Below, in pieces: positions 26,863-35,776 of a DNA stretch of 64,000 bases; within the stretch, counting starts at the first letter, position 1, and each line of letters starts with the position of its first letter. Under the pieces are notes generated by a model that saw nothing but the letters and a program-made list of their open reading frames with translations, made no database searches and was not told the DNA's origin. Source of the stretch: Epilithonimonas xixisoli (GTDB taxonomy: Bacteria; Bacteroidota; Bacteroidia; Flavobacteriales; Weeksellaceae); assembly GCF_004365655.1 (NCBI RefSeq), contig NZ_SOEO01000002.1:558001-622000 (forward strand). The letters run 5' to 3'. The position numbers and the translations under genes were made by a program.

Positions 26863-27389
26863 TTTTTTGCTGCTGAAATATTTCCGTCAAAACTTATCGG
26901 TTGTCTGTTATTGGAATTGATTGATAAAAATCCACTTCCATTTTTAAAAATCTCCAGATTGAAAACATAGTTCTCTTTTGCATCTCTTGGTGTGATGACC
27001 AAAAGTGTATTTCCTTTTTTAGTAACAGATTGTTTTACTGTAAATTCTTTCGATTCAAAACGGATTCCGCCATTACTCGTGTCAGCAGGATTGGCACTAA
27101 AAGCGCGTCCAAAATAAGGCAAGTAAACGCTGAACAAATCTTTTTTCAAATTGAATCCATAGCCGGGATCCAAATTCAGAAGTCTTCCAGCAGCGCCTCC
27201 TCCAGGGAATGAGTTTAGAATATTATTCACGCCATTATTATCCAGCGGAAAAGCTCTGGTGGCGTTGTAATCAAATTCTTTATTATCGATTGCCGATTTC
27301 AGATTCGTCGGATTCATATAAATCTGACTTCCACAGCTGATGGTCATCAAGGCAAAACTTATTATTAAAACAAAAGCTCTCATATTCAT
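26859..27389 (-). CDS. DUF4251 lipoprotein
   Basis: 176 residues with a signal peptide and lipobox TISC (Cys 19). The mature protein matches the DUF4251 layout: NNGVNNILNSFPGGGAAGRLLNLD, then DLFSVYLPYFGRAF, then the GGIRFESKEF strand. These are Bacteroidota outer-membrane or periplasmic lipoproteins without known function. ATG at 27389; a second ATG two codons on is equally plausible. Confidence 0.8.
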   Translation of the reverse strand: MNMRAFVLIISFALMTISCGSQIYMNPTNLKSAIDNKEFDYNATRAFPLDNNGVNNILNSFPGGGAAGRLLNLDPGYGFNLKKDLFSVYLPYFGRAFSANPADTSNGGIRFESKEFTVKQSVTKKGNTLLVITPRDAKENYVFNLEIFKNGSGFLSINSNNRQPISFDGNISAAKN

Positions 27390-27452
27390 TTATTTAAGGA
27401 AAATTAATAATCAAAAATCGTACAAACTTTAGATGATAAAAAAAGCAAAAGG

Positions 27453-28559
27453 TTAATGACCCATTTCCAATTCTTTTCGTGCTTCGCTGAAAAGTTTCAG
27501 AATTTTCTCTTCCTCATTTTCCCAGCACAGCTCATCTGCGGCAACATTCAGATTGTGAAGATAGGTTGCTTTTCCGTTTTTCAAAACGGCATTCAGTTTT
27601 TCAGCAAGATGTTCCGGCGAGTGATTTTCGATGATCTCTCCCACTTCAAAGGTCTTGATAATATTCCTCATCTCCGGAAAATCCGACACCACAACTGGAA
27701 CGCGAGATTGGATGTAATCGGAAATTTTATTTGGCAAAGAATAGAAATAACTAAGTCCATTATTCTCCTCAATGCTAATTCCCACATCCGCTTTTGGCGT
27801 TATTTTTCTTAAATCTTCAGGGTTTAATTTTCCAAGAAATTTGACTTTGTCTTCTACTCTAGCGTCTTTTGCAATTTGTCTAAACTCATCTTCCATTGGT
27901 CCTCCGCCTGCAATCCAAAGTTCCGCATTTTCAATCGATTGCATTGCAAGAATGGCTTTATCAATTCCACGTGAATAGTTGAGCCAACCTTGATAGAGTA
28001 TTATTTTGGTTTGATTTTCATTCGTCCCATGGAAAGCTATTTTTCTTGGAAGATTTCGGACAATGATTGGTTTATTAATTTTATATTCCTTCACAAACCA
28101 ATTGGCGTAACTGTCGCTGGCTGTGATCATTTTCGAAATTTTCGGGACAAAACTTTTCTCAATTTTCTTCCAAACATGTTTTACCCAACGGCCTTGGATG
28201 GTTGGCATTTCTGTAAAAATCTCGTGGCTATCAAAAACAATTGGAAGATGGAGAGATTTGGAAATGAGATAATTTGGCATTATTGTCTCCAGATCGTTCG
28301 CTAATAAAATGGTCTTATTGTCAGCATTTTTTTTAATTTCTTGAAACAATTTTCTCTGAAATTCTATATAAGCAAATCTTAGTTTTTTTGATTTTAAAGG
28401 AATTCTAATAAACGGATAAGGCCTTTGCATTTCTGGCGCTCCCAACCAATCGTTTCCAATCAAAATCGGCTGATATCCATTGTCATAAAGTGTTTTGCAG
28501 ACCTTCTCTACACGTTGATCTGTGTACAGATTATTAAAAACACTCACGATCACTTTCAT
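27453..28559 (-). CDS. Glycosyltransferase, GT4-like
   Basis: 368 residues from the ATG at 28559; an upstream extension to 28610 overlaps the preceding gene and is rejected. An N-terminal Rossmann half (KVIVSVFNNLYTDQRVEKVC), DSHEIFTEMP in the middle, and a C-terminal GT-B half with LYQGWLNYSRGIDKAI, the nucleotide-sugar-binding SYFYSLPNKISDYIQSRVP and a conserved Glu (VGISIEENNGLSY). Probably adds a sugar in surface glycan synthesis; donor and acceptor unknown. It starts 1 base after the small membrane protein gene upstream, so they form an operon. Confidence 0.85.
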   Translation of the reverse strand: MKVIVSVFNNLYTDQRVEKVCKTLYDNGYQPILIGNDWLGAPEMQRPYPFIRIPLKSKKLRFAYIEFQRKLFQEIKKNADNKTILLANDLETIMPNYLISKSLHLPIVFDSHEIFTEMPTIQGRWVKHVWKKIEKSFVPKISKMITASDSYANWFVKEYKINKPIIVRNLPRKIAFHGTNENQTKIILYQGWLNYSRGIDKAILAMQSIENAELWIAGGGPMEDEFRQIAKDARVEDKVKFLGKLNPEDLRKITPKADVGISIEENNGLSYFYSLPNKISDYIQSRVPVVVSDFPEMRNIIKTFEVGEIIENHSPEHLAEKLNAVLKNGKATYLHNLNVAADELCWENEEEKILKLFSEARKELEMGH

Positions 28560-28560
28560 C

Positions 28561-28776
28561 CTAATCTTTTTTAATAATATTATAAATCTGAATAAAGGCA
28601 AGAATCCCATTCGGAATGATGACCGGCCAAAGCATACCGCTGTAAATACCGTAAATCACGAAACAAATGCAACCCAACAAATTGACAGTTCTAATGGCTT
28701 TGATATCTCTCATCAGAAAACTCGCAACGATAAAAACCGAAGCCAGATAACCAACGTATTGCGACCAGTTCTCCAT
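28561..28776 (-). CDS. Small YgjV/SemiSWEET-like membrane protein
   Basis: 71 residues with three short hydrophobic segments: QYVGYLASVFIVASFLMRD, TVNLLGCICFVIYGIYSG, and LWPVIIPNGILAFIQIYNI. Size and pattern fit the single three-helix unit of the YgjV/SemiSWEET superfamily. The typical PQ motif of SemiSWEET sugar carriers is missing (it has FLMRDI), so transport of sugar is uncertain. It is directly upstream of the glycosyltransferase gene. Confidence 0.65.
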   Translation of the reverse strand: MENWSQYVGYLASVFIVASFLMRDIKAIRTVNLLGCICFVIYGIYSGMLWPVIIPNGILAFIQIYNIIKKD

Positions 28777-28942
28777 AAACCATCTATTAAGGTTTACAAA
28801 CCTAAAACATTTTTTAAAATAATATGGTCATAAAGTCCGTTTTTTTCTAATGGCAATCTATTTGCAACCAAATATTTAAATTTTACAATAAATAATTGTA
28901 GGATTGATTATAAAAAACATAACTTAGTGTATAATTTTAATT

Positions 28943-31477
28943 ATGGATTATAAATTTTCAGACGGTTTGAACCGCGTGTTCAAGCAAAGCAAAAATGAAG
29001 CAAGACGTTTGCAGAGTGAGTTTCTGAATACTGAACATTTCCTTTTAGGAATTATCAAAACTGAAAATTCTGCGAAAGAGATTCTTGAAAGTCTTAGCGT
29101 AGACCTCACCCAGATAAAGCGAAAAATAGAAACCCTGAGCGCCGTAAACTCAAATCCGTTTACAGCCAATATGGGAAGTATTTCTTTTACAAAAATGGCA
29201 GATCAGGCTGTAAAAAGATCTGAGCTGGAATGTCGCCAATATCAATCGGCGGACATCAATACGGTGCATTTGCTTTTGGGCATTTTGTACAAACAGGAAG
29301 ATCCAAGTTCCAGCATTCTTCAGGCTTATGACATCGATTATGATGCCGTGCAAAAAGCGTACAGAACAATGTTGAAAAATACAGACCAACTTCCTCAAAA
29401 CAGCGCGTATGACGATGATGATGAGAAAGACGAGCCGTACAGCCAAATGAAAAAACCAACTGGAAATCTTGGCGCACAGAAAAGTAAAACACCAACGTTG
29501 GACAACTTTGGTCGTGATTTGACTTCGCTTGCCAGAGACGGAAAATTGGATCCAGTAATCGGTCGCGAAAAAGAAATCGAAAGAGTTTCTCAGATTTTAT
29601 CAAGAAGAAAAAAGAACAACCCACTTTTGATTGGTGAACCAGGCGTTGGTAAATCAGCAATTGCAGAAGGTTTGGCTTTGAGAATTCAACAGAAAAAAGT
29701 TTCTCGCGTTCTTTATGGAAAACGTGTAATTACTTTGGACTTAGCAAGTTTAGTTGCCGGGACAAAATATCGTGGACAATTCGAGGAAAGAATGAAAGCG
29801 ATAATGACCGAATTGGAAAAAAACCGTGACGTCATCCTTTTCATTGATGAGCTACACACGATTGTCGGCGCAGGAAGTTCTACAGGAAGTTTAGATGCTT
29901 CCAATATGTTCAAACCAGCTTTGGCACGAGGAGAAATCCAATGCATCGGAGCAACAACTTTGGACGAATACAGACAATATATCGAGAAAGATGGCGCTTT
30001 GGAACGTCGTTTCCAAAAGGTAATGGTAGAGCCAACTACGGTTGAAGAAACCATTCAAATCCTTCATCAGATCAAAGATAAATACGAGGATCATCACAAT
30101 GTTCATTATTCTGATGAAGCCATCAATGCTTGTGTGAATTTAACATCAAGATATATCACAGACAGATTCCTTCCGGACAAAGCCATTGATGCGATGGACG
30201 AAGCTGGATCCAGAGTTTATATCAAGAATATGAAAGTTCCTACAGAAATCATCGATCACGAAGCTCGTATCGAAGAAGTGAAGGAATTGAAACAAAAAGC
30301 GGTGAAAGCCCAAGATTATCTTGAAGCCAGAAAACTGAAAGATGAGGAAGAAAGACTTCAAATCGAATTGAATCTTGCCCAAGAACAATGGGACAAAGAT
30401 GTCAAAGAGAAAAAAGAAGAAGTTACGGAGGAAAGTGTAGCCGAAGTGGTTTCTATGATGAGTGGCGTTCCTGTAACCAAAGTTGGTAAAAATGAGCTTG
30501 ATAAATTGGCTCAAATGGACGAAAAATTGAATGGAAAAGTAATCGGACAAGAAGACGCTGTGAAAAAAGTGGTGAAAGCCATCCAAAGAAACAGAGCTGG
30601 ATTGAAAGATCCAAACCGTCCGATTGGAACCTTCATTTTCCTTGGAACAACTGGTGTTGGTAAAACGGAATTAGCCAAAGTAATGGCGCGCGAATTATTC
30701 GAATCAGATGAATCATTGGTCAGAATCGATATGAGCGAATATATGGAGAAATTTGCGGTTTCCAGATTGGTTGGTGCGCCTCCGGGATACGTTGGATACG
30801 AGGAAGGCGGACAATTGACGGAAGCGGTTCGTAGAAAGCCTTACGCTGTTGTTTTGCTTGATGAGATCGAAAAAGCGCATCCAGATGTTTTCAATATTTT
30901 GTTGCAGATTTTGGACGAAGGTTTTGTGACTGATTCTCTTGGAAGAAAAATTGATTTCAGAAATACAATCATTATTCTAACTTCCAATATCGGAACCAGA
31001 GACTTGAAAGATTTCGGTGATGGTGTAGGATTCGGAACCAATGCGAAGAAAACCAATACCGATGCAAGAGCAAGATCTACCATCGAAAGTGCTTTGAAGA
31101 AAGCATTTGCGCCGGAATTCCTAAACAGAATTGATGACATTGTAATCTTCAACTCACTAGAGCAAAAAGACATCAAGAAAATCATTGATCTGGAATTGTC
31201 TAAACTTTACGGAAGATTAGAAAAATTAGGATACCACGTAGAATTGACAGATGAAGCCAAAGATTTCATCTCAGAAAAAGGTTGGGACAAAGATTTTGGA
31301 GCAAGACCATTGAAAAGAGCAATTCAAAAATACATCGAAGATCTGTTGGCGGAAATGCTTGTCAACAAACAATTCAGTGAAGGAGAAACGGTGATTCTGA
31401 AAGTCAACGAAGCGAAAGACGGACTGGAAGGAGAAACGGTGAAAGAGAAAAGCTCTAAAGAAAGCATTAAAGAATAA
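28943..31477 (+). CDS. clpC: ATP-dependent Clp protease ATP-binding subunit ClpC
   Basis: 844 residues: a two-repeat N-domain (FSDGLNRVFKQSKNEARRL and the second repeat at about 80-140), AAA-1 with GEPGVGKSA and LFIDELHTIVGAG, a short middle domain with a UVR-like helix (AQDYLEARKLKDEEERL), and AAA-2 with GTTGVGKTE and LLDEIEKAHPDVFNILLQILDEG. An unfoldase that feeds ClpP. Length and the UVR motif indicate ClpC rather than ClpA or ClpB. The 5' gap (28777-28942) shows no clear promoter box. A strong terminator follows. Confidence 0.95.
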   Translation: MDYKFSDGLNRVFKQSKNEARRLQSEFLNTEHFLLGIIKTENSAKEILESLSVDLTQIKRKIETLSAVNSNPFTANMGSISFTKMADQAVKRSELECRQYQSADINTVHLLLGILYKQEDPSSSILQAYDIDYDAVQKAYRTMLKNTDQLPQNSAYDDDDEKDEPYSQMKKPTGNLGAQKSKTPTLDNFGRDLTSLARDGKLDPVIGREKEIERVSQILSRRKKNNPLLIGEPGVGKSAIAEGLALRIQQKKVSRVLYGKRVITLDLASLVAGTKYRGQFEERMKAIMTELEKNRDVILFIDELHTIVGAGSSTGSLDASNMFKPALARGEIQCIGATTLDEYRQYIEKDGALERRFQKVMVEPTTVEETIQILHQIKDKYEDHHNVHYSDEAINACVNLTSRYITDRFLPDKAIDAMDEAGSRVYIKNMKVPTEIIDHEARIEEVKELKQKAVKAQDYLEARKLKDEEERLQIELNLAQEQWDKDVKEKKEEVTEESVAEVVSMMSGVPVTKVGKNELDKLAQMDEKLNGKVIGQEDAVKKVVKAIQRNRAGLKDPNRPIGTFIFLGTTGVGKTELAKVMARELFESDESLVRIDMSEYMEKFAVSRLVGAPPGYVGYEEGGQLTEAVRRKPYAVVLLDEIEKAHPDVFNILLQILDEGFVTDSLGRKIDFRNTIIILTSNIGTRDLKDFGDGVGFGTNAKKTNTDARARSTIESALKKAFAPEFLNRIDDIVIFNSLEQKDIKKIIDLELSKLYGRLEKLGYHVELTDEAKDFISEKGWDKDFGARPLKRAIQKYIEDLLAEMLVNKQFSEGETVILKVNEAKDGLEGETVKEKSSKESIKE

Positions 31478-31488
31478 ACCAAAACAAT

Positions 31489-31522
31489 ATGACCACCTAA
31501 AAATTTAGGTGGTCATTTTATA
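31489..31522 (+). terminator. Intrinsic terminator of clpC
   Basis: ATGACCACCTAAA (31489-31501) pairs with TTTAGGTGGTCAT (31504-31516) followed by TTTTA. It ends a few bases before the next ATG, leaving no room for a separate promoter after it. Confidence 0.8.
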
Positions 31523-31527
31523 CAGCT

Positions 31528-32112
31528 ATGACAACCGAATTAAAAGATTATCTATTAAGAAACGTTCCCGGACTCACTCCGGAGGATTTAGAAATACTTT
31601 TACCATCCATCAGCTTCAAAAAATATAAATCGGGCGATATTTTCATCTCTCCTGGCGACAACAACACCAAAGTTTTTTACATTAAAAGTGGGATCATCCG
31701 TGTGTATCATCTTTTGGAAAATGGCACAGAAAAGACAATGCTTTTTCACAATAAAAAAAGCTTTGTTGGTAATTATGGCGGGATTATTTTTAAACGTCCT
31801 TCAAGATTTTTTTATCAAGCGGTGGGCGAAACAGAAGTGTTTGAATTGACTTACGATGCCATAGACAAAGGCGCGCAGAAAAGCATTTCACTTAATAATT
31901 TGCGTGGAAATATGTTTTTGATGATGATAGGGATTTTGTTAAACAATATTGAAGATTTTGTACTTCTGAAACCCGAAGAAAGATACCAGAAACACTTAGA
32001 AGAAAACGCTCAAGTTCTGCAAAAAGTACCATCAAAATATATCGCTTCTCTACTGGGAATCACGCCAGTATCTCTCAGCAGAATAAAAAAACGGATTTTT
32101 AAAGGAAATTAA
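31528..32112 (+). CDS. Crp/Fnr-family transcriptional regulator
   Basis: 194 residues with a cNMP-like barrel (KKYKSGDIFISPGDNNTKVFYIKSGIIRVYHLLENG) and a C-terminal helix-turn-helix (KYIASLLGITPVSLSRIKKRI). This HTH is very like that of the regulator at 16969-17538 (HIASYMGITPQALSRIRRRI), so they belong to one subfamily. No FNR-type Cys cluster. The gene starts 11 bases after the clpC terminator, so its transcription must either read through the terminator or start within it. Confidence 0.87.
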   Translation: MTTELKDYLLRNVPGLTPEDLEILLPSISFKKYKSGDIFISPGDNNTKVFYIKSGIIRVYHLLENGTEKTMLFHNKKSFVGNYGGIIFKRPSRFFYQAVGETEVFELTYDAIDKGAQKSISLNNLRGNMFLMMIGILLNNIEDFVLLKPEERYQKHLEENAQVLQKVPSKYIASLLGITPVSLSRIKKRIFKGN

Positions 32113-32161
32113 CAAACGTTAATTTTTATTCGAAAATAACTCTTTATTTTTGCATCCTCAA

Positions 32162-32222
32162 TAAAGCCCTCTGAAAAATTCAAACAAACACAAATGATGA
32201 ATATACAGGAGGGTTTTATTTT
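32162..32222 (+). terminator. Long-loop terminator-like hairpin
   Basis: AAAGCCCTC (32163-32171) can pair with GAGGGTTTT (32209-32217) around a 37-base loop, followed by a T-rich stretch ending at the stop of the convergent barrel gene. A -7-like TATTTTTG sits just upstream at 32145-32152, so a short independent transcript is possible. Confidence 0.45.
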
Positions 32223-32223
32223 T

Positions 32224-32748
32224 TTATAAGCCTACCACAAAGCCCACTGTTGGAACAAATCCCGTACTGAAGATACTGTTGTTCTCTTTCCAAAGCACAT
32301 TGTACATTATTCCCAATTGCATAAACGCATTATTCCCCATACTCTGCATATAACCGCCACCGAGATAAAGCGCAGTTTCGTCGGTAGAATATTTGTAATT
32401 GTTATACTTTTCTGTTGAATTAATGAAATATTGCTGGAGATTGGCGCCAACGAAAAACGATCGTGCAAAGTAATAATTCGCAAACGGACCAATCCCAAAC
32501 ATCGTCGATTTGTAAAAATCCGAGGTTTGCCACGAGACATTTCCAATCATTCCGCCTTCCAACTGATCGGTGATTTTGTAACCAACTCTCGGCGAAACCT
32601 GGAGATTAAACGAGCTGTTACTTCCAAAACCCAAACCCAATCCGCCACCAAAAGTCCAGCGGTTGGCTGATGTTTGTGGACTCATTGCGATTTGGGAAAA
32701 GCAAAAAATGCTAATTGCTATAAAACTTAATGTCAAAATTTTCTTCAT
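32224..32748 (-). CDS. Outer-membrane beta-barrel protein
   Basis: 174 residues with a signal peptide (ending FCFSQ) and about eight amphipathic strands of alternating pattern (WTFGGGLGLGFGSNS, QVSPRVGYKI, NVSWQTSDFY, FGIGPFANYYF, FFVGANLQQYF, LYLGGGYMQSM, LGIMYNVLW, TGFVPTVGFVVGL), the size of OmpA/OmpX-type eight-strand barrels. Function unknown; adhesion or envelope stability is typical of such barrels. Confidence 0.78.
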   Translation of the reverse strand: MKKILTLSFIAISIFCFSQIAMSPQTSANRWTFGGGLGLGFGSNSSFNLQVSPRVGYKITDQLEGGMIGNVSWQTSDFYKSTMFGIGPFANYYFARSFFVGANLQQYFINSTEKYNNYKYSTDETALYLGGGYMQSMGNNAFMQLGIMYNVLWKENNSIFSTGFVPTVGFVVGL

Positions 32749-32862
32749 AAGATTGTTTTTATCAATCCTTAAAATTATGGTTTTTTTTGCGAAAGTTTTA
32801 ATTGTATTTTTGCAATCTCAAACTAAGAACTCCCGTCAAGAGTTTCGTAAAATTGAAATCAA

Positions 32863-34050
32863 ATGAAAATAGTCGTTGGCCTCTCTGGAGGCGTAGATTC
32901 TAGCGTGACAGCTTATCTTTTGCAACAGCAAGGTCACGAAGTTATCGCACTTTTTATGCGAAACTGGAACGATGCATCGGTAACATTGGAAGATGAATGT
33001 CCGTGGATTGAAGACAGCAATGATGCGCTTCTCGTCGCTCAAAAATTAGGAATTCCTTATCAGGTCATCGATATGAGCGAGCTCTACAAGGAGCGAATTG
33101 TGGATTATATGTTTGAAGAATATCAGAAAGGCAGAACGCCAAATCCTGATGTTCTCTGCAATCGCGAAGTGAAATTCGATGTGTTTATGAAAACGGCTTT
33201 ATCGCTTGGTGCTGAGAAAGTCGCAACAGGACATTATGCGCGCGTGACTTCTACTTTTGATGAAAACGGGAAGGAAATTTTCCACTTGCTTGCAGGGAAA
33301 GATAATAACAAAGACCAAAGTTATTTTCTTTGTCAATTGAGTCAAGACCAATTATCAAAAGCGCTGTTCCCAATTGGAGAATTAACGAAACCGGAAGTAC
33401 GTGAAATCGCTAAAGAAATTGGATTGGTAACGGCGGATAAGAAAGATTCTCAGGGACTTTGCTTCATCGGGAAAGTGAGCTTACCGACTTTTCTTCAGCA
33501 ACAATTGGTTCCAAAGGAAGGCGAAATTGTGGAAATTTTCAATGATTTTGCTGAATTCCATAAAGAAGTTCCAACTTTTAATTCGAAATTAGAAGAATTG
33601 GAATATCTGTCGGCGAAAATCAATTATAAAAAAGAGGACGGAAAAGTGATTGGCAAGCATCAAGGTGCGCAGTTTTTCACCATCGGACAAAGTAAAGGTT
33701 TGGGAATTGGTGGACACAAGGAATCTTGTTTTATCATCCAGCGAGAAATGGAAAACAACATTATCTTCGTAGGTGAAGGGAAAAATTTCCCCGGACTTTT
33801 TCGCAAAGCTTTGAAAATTGAAAACGACGAACTGCATTGGGTTCGAGAAGATTTGAAGTTGAAAAACGGCGAATCTATGGACGTTTTGGCAAGAATCCGT
33901 TATCGTCAAACTTTGGAAAAGGCTACGATTTATCAATTCGAAGATGGATTTTATATGGACTTTGAAAATCCTCAGTCTGCGATTGCGGAAGGTCAGTTTG
34001 CTAGTTGGTATTTAGAGGATGAATTGATTGGAAGTGGCGTTATTAGCTAA
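32863..34050 (+). CDS. mnmA: tRNA-specific 2-thiouridylase MnmA
   Basis: 395 residues. PP-loop SGGVDSS at 8-14; the catalytic Cys pair C99 (in [11 protein letters not shown]) and C200 (in [10 protein letters not shown]); ATGHYARV; and the C-terminal beta-barrel domain. It places sulfur at C2 of wobble U34 in Lys, Glu and Gln tRNAs. Length is slightly above the E. coli protein (368), mainly in the middle insertion (about 220-240). A TATTTTTG -7 box lies at 32805-32812 with a TTG 15 bases before it, short of the usual spacing. Confidence 0.94.
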   Translation: MKIVVGLSGGVDSSVTAYLLQQQGHEVIALFMRNWNDASVTLEDECPWIEDSNDALLVAQKLGIPYQVIDMSELYKERIVDYMFEEYQKGRTPNPDVLCNREVKFDVFMKTALSLGAEKVATGHYARVTSTFDENGKEIFHLLAGKDNNKDQSYFLCQLSQDQLSKALFPIGELTKPEVREIAKEIGLVTADKKDSQGLCFIGKVSLPTFLQQQLVPKEGEIVEIFNDFAEFHKEVPTFNSKLEELEYLSAKINYKKEDGKVIGKHQGAQFFTIGQSKGLGIGGHKESCFIIQREMENNIIFVGEGKNFPGLFRKALKIENDELHWVREDLKLKNGESMDVLARIRYRQTLEKATIYQFEDGFYMDFENPQSAIAEGQFASWYLEDELIGSGVIS

Positions 34051-34070
34051 AAATTAAAAAAATATTTTTC

Positions 34071-34109
34071 AAAAACCCTTTCAAAGTTTGAAACGCTGAA
34101 AGGGTTTTT
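34071..34109. terminator. Bidirectional terminator
   Basis: AAAAACCCTTTCA (34071-34083) and TGAAAGGGTTTTT (34097-34109) form a perfect 13-base stem between the convergent mnmA and LytTR genes. Confidence 0.85.
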
Positions 34110-34111
34110 CA

Positions 34112-34855
34112 TTATCCAGCCAACCAATCTTTAAAATCCTTCACACGTTCTCTACTCACCGTAATTTCTTCTTCCGGCTGGAATTCCAAATCAACTTTGT
34201 AATTCGGGGAAGTATGAATATTTTTGATGTAATCTGAACTGATGATAAACTGTCTGTTGACACGGAAAAATTTGGATGGCTCCAGAACATTTTCCAATTC
34301 ATCCAAAGTAAAATCCGTTGGGAAATTTCGTTCTTTGGTTTGAAGATAGACGATTTTGTTCTCGCTGTAGAAACAACTGACTTCATTGATGGAAACGACT
34401 TTCAGATTGTAACCAATCTTAACCAAAATTCTTGAAAGTGTCGCTTGTTCTTTTTTAACGATTTGTCTGATTTCCTGAGAATTAACAGCACCTTGTTCTG
34501 GTAAAAACGATTTGAATTTCTCAATTGCTTTTGCCAAATCTTCTTCCTCAATCGGCTTCAAAAGATAATCGATGCTGTTGAGTTTGAAGGCTTTCAGAGT
34601 GTATTGGTCAAACGCCGTTGTGTAAATGATAAAAGCTTTGGTTGAGACTTTATCAAAAATATCAAACGACAATCCATCGCCCAAAACAATGTCCGAAAAA
34701 ATCAGTTGTGGATGTTCATTATTCTGAAACCAATCGACTGCTTCCTCCACAGAATTGAGGCTTGCAACAACTTGTAAATCAGAAAACAAACCTAATAATT
34801 TTTCAAGTCTTCTGACTGCTGGTTTTTCGTCTTCGATGATTATCGTTCTTATCAT
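34112..34855 (-). CDS. LytTR-family response regulator
   Basis: 247 residues. Receiver domain 1-120 with acidic pair E8/D9, phospho-acceptor D55 (LIFSDIVLGD), and the Lys in YLLKPI. LytTR DNA-binding domain about 140-245 (VSINEVSCFYSENKIVYLQTKERNFPTDFTL, LEPSKFFRVNRQFIIS). The cognate kinase is almost certainly the LytS-type protein at 35777-37105; the two flank three small 2TM genes on the same strand. Confidence 0.92.
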   Translation of the reverse strand: MIRTIIIEDEKPAVRRLEKLLGLFSDLQVVASLNSVEEAVDWFQNNEHPQLIFSDIVLGDGLSFDIFDKVSTKAFIIYTTAFDQYTLKAFKLNSIDYLLKPIEEEDLAKAIEKFKSFLPEQGAVNSQEIRQIVKKEQATLSRILVKIGYNLKVVSINEVSCFYSENKIVYLQTKERNFPTDFTLDELENVLEPSKFFRVNRQFIISSDYIKNIHTSPNYKVDLEFQPEEEITVSRERVKDFKDWLAG

Positions 34856-34896
34856 TTTTGTAGTTTATTTTTTTATCATTCGAAATTAGCAAAATA

Positions 34897-35199
34897 TTAT
34901 TTTTCCTTATCCATTAATTCCCGAATCTTTCGCTCTTCCCAATTTTTTCCAAGCACAAATTGTGGAAAAAAAACACTCAATCCGTGAACTGCCAAACCAA
35001 TTCCCCAGAAAAATAATGTGATGAAATTCTTATACTGAAAATAACTTTCACCAGATTTCAAATCTTGAATATTAATAAACACAATCAACAAATTTACAAG
35101 AACATAAATCGTCAAATGTGAATAAAAACTTTTGAGTTTTTTCACTCTTTTTTTGGCTTCAAGATATTTGATATTGTCTTGATTATTAATAGTTTCCAT
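34897..35199 (-). CDS. 2TM domain protein (third stand-alone copy)
   Basis: 100 residues of the 2TM family: a helical start EAKKRVKKLKSFYSHLTIYVLV, two membrane segments separated by a short loop with ESYFQYKNFITLFFWGIGLAVHG, and the typical end FVLGKNWEERKIRELMDKE. Overlaps the upstream gene by 14 bases. It is one of four 2TM copies in this operon (three free, one fused to the kinase). Function unknown; association with LytS-type signalling is an inference from context. Confidence 0.85.
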   Translation of the reverse strand: METINNQDNIKYLEAKKRVKKLKSFYSHLTIYVLVNLLIVFINIQDLKSGESYFQYKNFITLFFWGIGLAVHGLSVFFPQFVLGKNWEERKIRELMDKEK

Positions 35200-35485
35200 T
35201 GCTTTGTTTTTTCATTTCTTTGTTGATCATATCATTTTCCCAATCAGAATTGAAAAAAAATAATTTTATTCCTTTGATTGCCAGAATCAATCCCCAAATG
35301 ATAAATATCCAAGAAACCTGCATCTCTCCGAGGTTTTGAGGAAAACCGTGCTTGAAGAATTTGATTCCATAAATAATCCCAAATACGATTGCGAAAACCA
35401 AAACGCCTGTGTAGAATTTTTTGATTTTCTGAACTCTTTCCACAGCTGTGGCATAACGTGGATTTTCTCTGTTTATATTTTCCAT
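35186..35485 (-). CDS. 2TM domain protein (second stand-alone copy), divergent member
   Basis: 99 residues. YATAVERVQKIKKFYTGVLVF is the 2TM start; two membrane segments follow; the end (NSDWENDMINKEMKKQ) keeps the W and the charged helix but lacks the KxWEERKI core of the others. It is the most divergent of the four copies in the operon. The stop codon lies inside the start of the next gene, so translation is probably coupled. Confidence 0.83.
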   Translation of the reverse strand: MENINRENPRYATAVERVQKIKKFYTGVLVFAIVFGIIYGIKFFKHGFPQNLGEMQVSWIFIIWGLILAIKGIKLFFFNSDWENDMINKEMKKQSNGNY

Positions 35486-35502
35486 TTTGATTAATTTTAG
35501 AA

Positions 35503-35769
35503 TTATTTTTTATTGTTCATTATTTGTCTAATCTTCCTTTCTTCCCAGCTTTTTCCTGCAAAAAGGTACAGTCCATATCCCAACACACTGAGTCCGCATC
35601 CAATCAGTGGGAACCAAAACCATTGCGTTTGTGGATCCGTTTTCAAATTGATGAAAATAAGAAAAGGCATCAGCAGAAAATATCCTGTAAGCATTATGTA
35701 AAATGCCTTCTCTTCTTCCATTCTTTCTTTAGCACGTTTGTACTTTCGGGTTTCCATTTGATTTTCCAT
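35503..35769 (-). CDS. 2TM domain protein (first stand-alone copy)
   Basis: 88 residues: KYKRAKERMEEEKAFYIMLTG, two membrane segments (FLLMPFLIFINL and WFWFPLIGCGLSVLGYGLYLF), and AGKSWEERKIRQIMNNK at the end. It is most similar to the 2TM domain fused to the histidine kinase (which ends VGKNWEEKKIQEIMNNE and shares the PFLIxxNLxT..xxxWFxxPxxGxG pattern), suggesting a recent duplication. It lies 7 bases after the kinase gene. Confidence 0.86.
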   Translation of the reverse strand: MENQMETRKYKRAKERMEEEKAFYIMLTGYFLLMPFLIFINLKTDPQTQWFWFPLIGCGLSVLGYGLYLFAGKSWEERKIRQIMNNKK

Positions 35770-35776
35770 AGTTCAA

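Noticed and set aside
28561-28776. Naming the small membrane protein a sugar transporter (SemiSWEET)
   Set aside because: The PQ-loop motif is absent; only the three-helix pattern fits.
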